DNA from: Actinomyces ruminicola
GTDB lineage: Bacteria > Actinomycetota > Actinomycetes > Actinomycetales > Actinomycetaceae
Reading direction: 5' to 3'
NCBI RefSeq assembly: GCF_900103885.1
Contig: NZ_FNIM01000001.1
Span: 540,138-604,137, forward strand
Length of the DNA stretch: 64,000 bases
The notes below the pieces were generated by a model. It saw only the letters and a program-made list of their open reading frames with translations, was not told the origin of the DNA and ran no database searches. Shown here one piece after another: positions 61,782 through 64,000 of this stretch; position 1 is the stretch's first letter; each line of letters opens with the position of its first letter. The position numbers and the translations under genes are program-made.

Positions 61782-61868
61782 GATTTCTCTCTTCCTTGAG
61801 GATTCTTTGAAGGTGAAGGTTTGCGGGTGCGCCCGGCGGCCCACCCGGGGCCGCCGGGCGAGCGTCGG

Positions 61869-62810
61869 TCAGGCCAGGCCCAGGCCGCACTCGGCCAGGT
61901 ACTTGCGCATGTTGATGGCGTTGGGCTTCGGGAAGGACGGGTCACAGGGGTAGCAGTCCTGCTCGCAGATGCAGTAGATCGGCTTGTCCAGCTCGGCGAG
62001 CGCATCGACGAAGGCGTGCATCTCGGGCAGGCCGGCGGGTGGGCAGACCGAGGCACCCTTGGTGACGGCCTCCCCGAAGGGCCAGTCCTTCTCGTGGGCC
62101 TCGCGGGTGATGTCCTCGTCGAAGGCCTTGATGTGCACATAGGTGATGCGCTCGGGGTACTGCTTGCACAGCTCGACCGGATCACCGCCGCCGTACACGA
62201 CGTGCCCGGAGTCCAGGCACAGGTTGACGTATGTGGGGTCGGTGGCGTCGAAGATGCGGGCGATCTCCTCGGGGGTCTCGATGTGCGAGTCGCCGTGCGG
62301 GTGCAGCACCATCTTGAGGCCGTACTCGTCCAGCAGCATCTGCCCCAGGGCATTGGCGTGCTCGACGTACAGCTTCCAGGCGTCGTCGGACAGGACGCGG
62401 TCGTCGGTCCACTCCCAAGTCTTGTCGTCGCGGTACAGCGGGGGCAGGTGGACCATGTACTCGGCGCCGACGGCGGCGTGGGTCTCGGCGATCTCGCGGA
62501 AGTGCCTGACCGTCTCGGGCCAGGCCTCCGCCTTGTGCAGAATGCCCCAGCCGGTGCCGGCGACGACGCGCATGCCGAACTCGTCGCACCACTTCTGCAG
62601 TTCCTTGGGGTCGGTGGGGAAGTAGCCCCAGGGCCCGGTCTCAATGACCTCGAAGCCCGCCTCGGCCATCTCCTCCCAGGCCTGGCGGGGGTCCATCTGC
62701 TTGGGGTCGTCGGGGAACCAGACACCCCACTGGTCGGGGCAGACGCCGATGGTGAGCTTGGAGTACTTCGGATCGTTGGTGTTGACAGCCTTCGAGGCGG
62801 TTGACGTCAT
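61869..62810 (-). CDS. Sugar phosphate isomerase/epimerase or IolE-like dehydratase
   Basis: A 313-residue TIM barrel. N-terminal ITIGVCPDQWGVWFPDDP-like entry (LTIGVCPDQWGVWFP), FEVIETGPWGYFP, VLHPHGDSHIETPEEIAR (metal), NLCLDSGHVVYGGGDP (metal), VHIKAFDED, and CEQDCYPCD at the C-terminus, a Cys-rich end common in IolE/inosose-like families. It has the size and motif order of a 2-keto-inositol dehydratase. First gene of the operon, with a regulated promoter upstream. Confidence 0.82.
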   Translation of the reverse strand: MTSTASKAVNTNDPKYSKLTIGVCPDQWGVWFPDDPKQMDPRQAWEEMAEAGFEVIETGPWGYFPTDPKELQKWCDEFGMRVVAGTGWGILHKAEAWPETVRHFREIAETHAAVGAEYMVHLPPLYRDDKTWEWTDDRVLSDDAWKLYVEHANALGQMLLDEYGLKMVLHPHGDSHIETPEEIARIFDATDPTYVNLCLDSGHVVYGGGDPVELCKQYPERITYVHIKAFDEDITREAHEKDWPFGEAVTKGASVCPPAGLPEMHAFVDALAELDKPIYCICEQDCYPCDPSFPKPNAINMRKYLAECGLGLA

Positions 62811-62909
62811 TGTCGCTCCTGAGAGTTCTGATCGATTGCGCGGTCCGGCAATAGGACCCGGCCCGGCCGCCCGAATCGTTTCGGACGATCACAAGTGTAA
62901 CGGCTCCAG

Positions 62910-62940
62910 ATCCGAAACGCCAGAGATTTGTACGGACAAT
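62910..62940 (-). promoter_or_regulatory. Promoter with overlapping inositol-region operator
   Basis: Minus-strand -35 TTGTCC, 18-base spacer, -10 TCGGAT (62910-62915). Palindrome TTTGTACGGACAAT at 62927-62940 overlaps the -35. Drives the 62810-59863 operon. Confidence 0.5.
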
Positions 62941-62989
62941 TTGAGGATCTGCGAAGGCGCCCCCGCCGCCCGCGAACCCGCGCAGAGAC

Positions 62990-63029
62990 GGCGCGCCCCC
63001 GCAGTCACAGGTCGCTGCGGGGGCGCGCC
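62990..63029 (-). terminator. Strong hairpin terminator of iolA
   Basis: 15-bp perfect stem GGCGCGCCCCCGCAG / CTGCGGGGGCGCGCC, 37 bases after the stop of the MMSDH gene. Confidence 0.75.
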
Positions 63030-63066
63030 GGCAGGAACCGCACCCGTCTTCCCGGAGCCGACCGGG

Positions 63067-64000
63067 CTACTCCTCGCGCTGGAAGGACATGGTGGCCGCG
63101 TAGGTCTTCTCACTGGGCCAGCGGGAGGTGACCGCCTTGGCCCGGGTGTAGAACTTCACGCCCTCCGGGCCGTGGATGTGGGTATCCCCGAGCAGGGACT
63201 CCTTCCAACCGCCGAAGGAGTAGTAGGCCACCGGCGTCGGGATCGGCACATTGATGCCGACCATGCCCGCCTCCACGTCAAGCTGGAAGCGCCGGGCGAC
63301 CCCGCCGTCGTTGGTGAAGATGGCCGAGCCATTGCCGTAGGGCGAGGAGTTGACGATCCCAATGGCCTCGTCATAGCTGTCCGCGTGCACGATCACCAGG
63401 ACCGGGCCGAAGACCTCCTCCCGGTACAGCTCGGAGTCCAGCGGCACGTTGTCGACGATGGTGGGGCCGAGGAAGTGGCCGTTCTCGTGGCCGGTAATCA
63501 CCAGGCCACGGCCGTCCAGCACCACCTCGGCGCCCTTGGACTCGCCCTCATTGATCAGGCCGATGATCTTCTCCTTGGACTTGGCGTCGATCACCGGACC
63601 CATCTCCACGCCCTCGTCCATGCCGTAGCCGACCTTGATCCGCTCGGCGTGCGCCTTGACGCGCCGGGCCAGGTCCGGGCCGATCCCGCCGACGGCGACG
63701 ACGACCGGCAGCGCCATGCAGCGCTCACCGGCGGCGCCGAAGGCGGCGGCCGAGATGTGCTGGGCGGCGAAGTCCAGGTCGGCGTCGGGCATGACGATGG
63801 CGTGGTTGTTGGCGCCGCCGAGCGCCTGCACCCGCTTGCCGTGGGTGACGCCGGTGTCCTGCACGATGTGCGCCACCGGGGTGGAGCCCACGAAGGAGAT
63901 GGCGTTGATCCCGGGGTGCTCCAGCACCTTGGTGACCATCTTGCGGTTGCCGGAGACCACGTTGAAGACGCCGTCGGGCAGGCCCGCCTCCTGGTACAGC
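63067..64000 (-). CDS. iolA: Methylmalonate-semialdehyde dehydrogenase, C-terminal part
   Basis: The last 311 codons are present; the start lies beyond 64000. Aldehyde dehydrogenase motifs: INAISFVGSTPVAHIV (NAD loop), ALGGANNHAIVMPDADLD, catalytic Cys in AFGAAGERCMALPVVVAVG, EEVFGPVLVIVHADSYDEA, and C-terminal IPTPVAYYSFGGWKESLLGD. The CMALPV pattern and lack of the usual GQ/E general-base context match the CoA-dependent MmsA/IolA family, which converts malonate semialdehyde to acetyl-CoA at the end of inositol breakdown. Symbol mmsA is the alternative. Strong terminator follows. Confidence 0.9.
   Translation of the reverse strand, partial: LYQEAGLPDGVFNVVSGNRKMVTKVLEHPGINAISFVGSTPVAHIVQDTGVTHGKRVQALGGANNHAIVMPDADLDFAAQHISAAAFGAAGERCMALPVVVAVGGIGPDLARRVKAHAERIKVGYGMDEGVEMGPVIDAKSKEKIIGLINEGESKGAEVVLDGRGLVITGHENGHFLGPTIVDNVPLDSELYREEVFGPVLVIVHADSYDEAIGIVNSSPYGNGSAIFTNDGGVARRFQLDVEAGMVGINVPIPTPVAYYSFGGWKESLLGDTHIHGPEGVKFYTRAKAVTSRWPSEKTYAATMSFQREE

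Noticed and set aside
59863-61890. A 675-codon minus-strand frame fusing arginine-rich sequence to the TIM barrel
   Set aside because: The N-terminal part is the wrong frame of iolG; the real start is ATG 60735 with AAAGGAG.

Overview
The window is high-GC DNA with actinobacterial gene style: G/C-ending codons, frequent GTG starts, GGAGG-type ribosome sites, long antisense shadow frames, and GC-rich hairpins without T-tracts. Metabolic content and gene order suit Actinomyces or a related Actinomycetaceae member; the genus is inference. I see no rRNA, tRNA, CRISPR array, phage module or transposase.

Layout. 0-4.5 kb: a partial, apparently domain-permuted GH3 glycosidase, then MarR-MATE-XRE genes flanked by inverted arrays of a 23-bp repeat. 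4.5-15.7 kb: redox genes with local regulators (LysR facing aldo/keto reductases and a carboxymuconolactone-decarboxylase-like protein; TetR facing a QorB-like oxidoreductase; hydrolase, SDRs, quinone reductase). An SDR remnant and a 47-codon cationic peptide gene also lie here. 15.7-21 kb: LuxR/histidine-kinase two-component system next to an ABC-2 exporter. 21-30 kb: hydrolase/LysR pair, LacI-controlled ribose-type sugar ABC importer, ABC-F ATPase. 30-39 kb: aldo/keto reductases, MarR/short-UvrA pair, SDR/MarR pair, and a diaminopropionate ammonia-lyase gene broken by an amber codon.

39-49 kb: two DUF4143 P-loop ATPase genes (one intact, one with two compensating frameshifts), each preceded by a tandem array of 23-bp period; XRE/zinc-ribbon regulator; GNAT; Fic; an ATPase-only GMP synthase next to a full GuaA; TauE-type and MFS transporters.

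49-64 kb: an inositol (or related cyclitol/sugar) catabolic region: two LacI regulators, three Gfo/Idh/MocA dehydrogenases, IolE-type dehydratase, three further sugar-isomerase TIM barrels, Zn alcohol dehydrogenase, sugar-porter MFS and the C-terminal part of methylmalonate-semialdehyde dehydrogenase (IolA/MmsA). IolB, IolC and IolD are not in the window. A 14-bp palindrome close to TTTGTCAGGACAAA recurs in front of these genes. At four promoters it overlaps the -35 box with exactly 18 bp to the -10, which points to one shared repressor. Solute entry would be by the MFS porter, oxidation by the dehydrogenases, dehydration/isomerisation by the TIM barrels, and the semialdehyde end by IolA.
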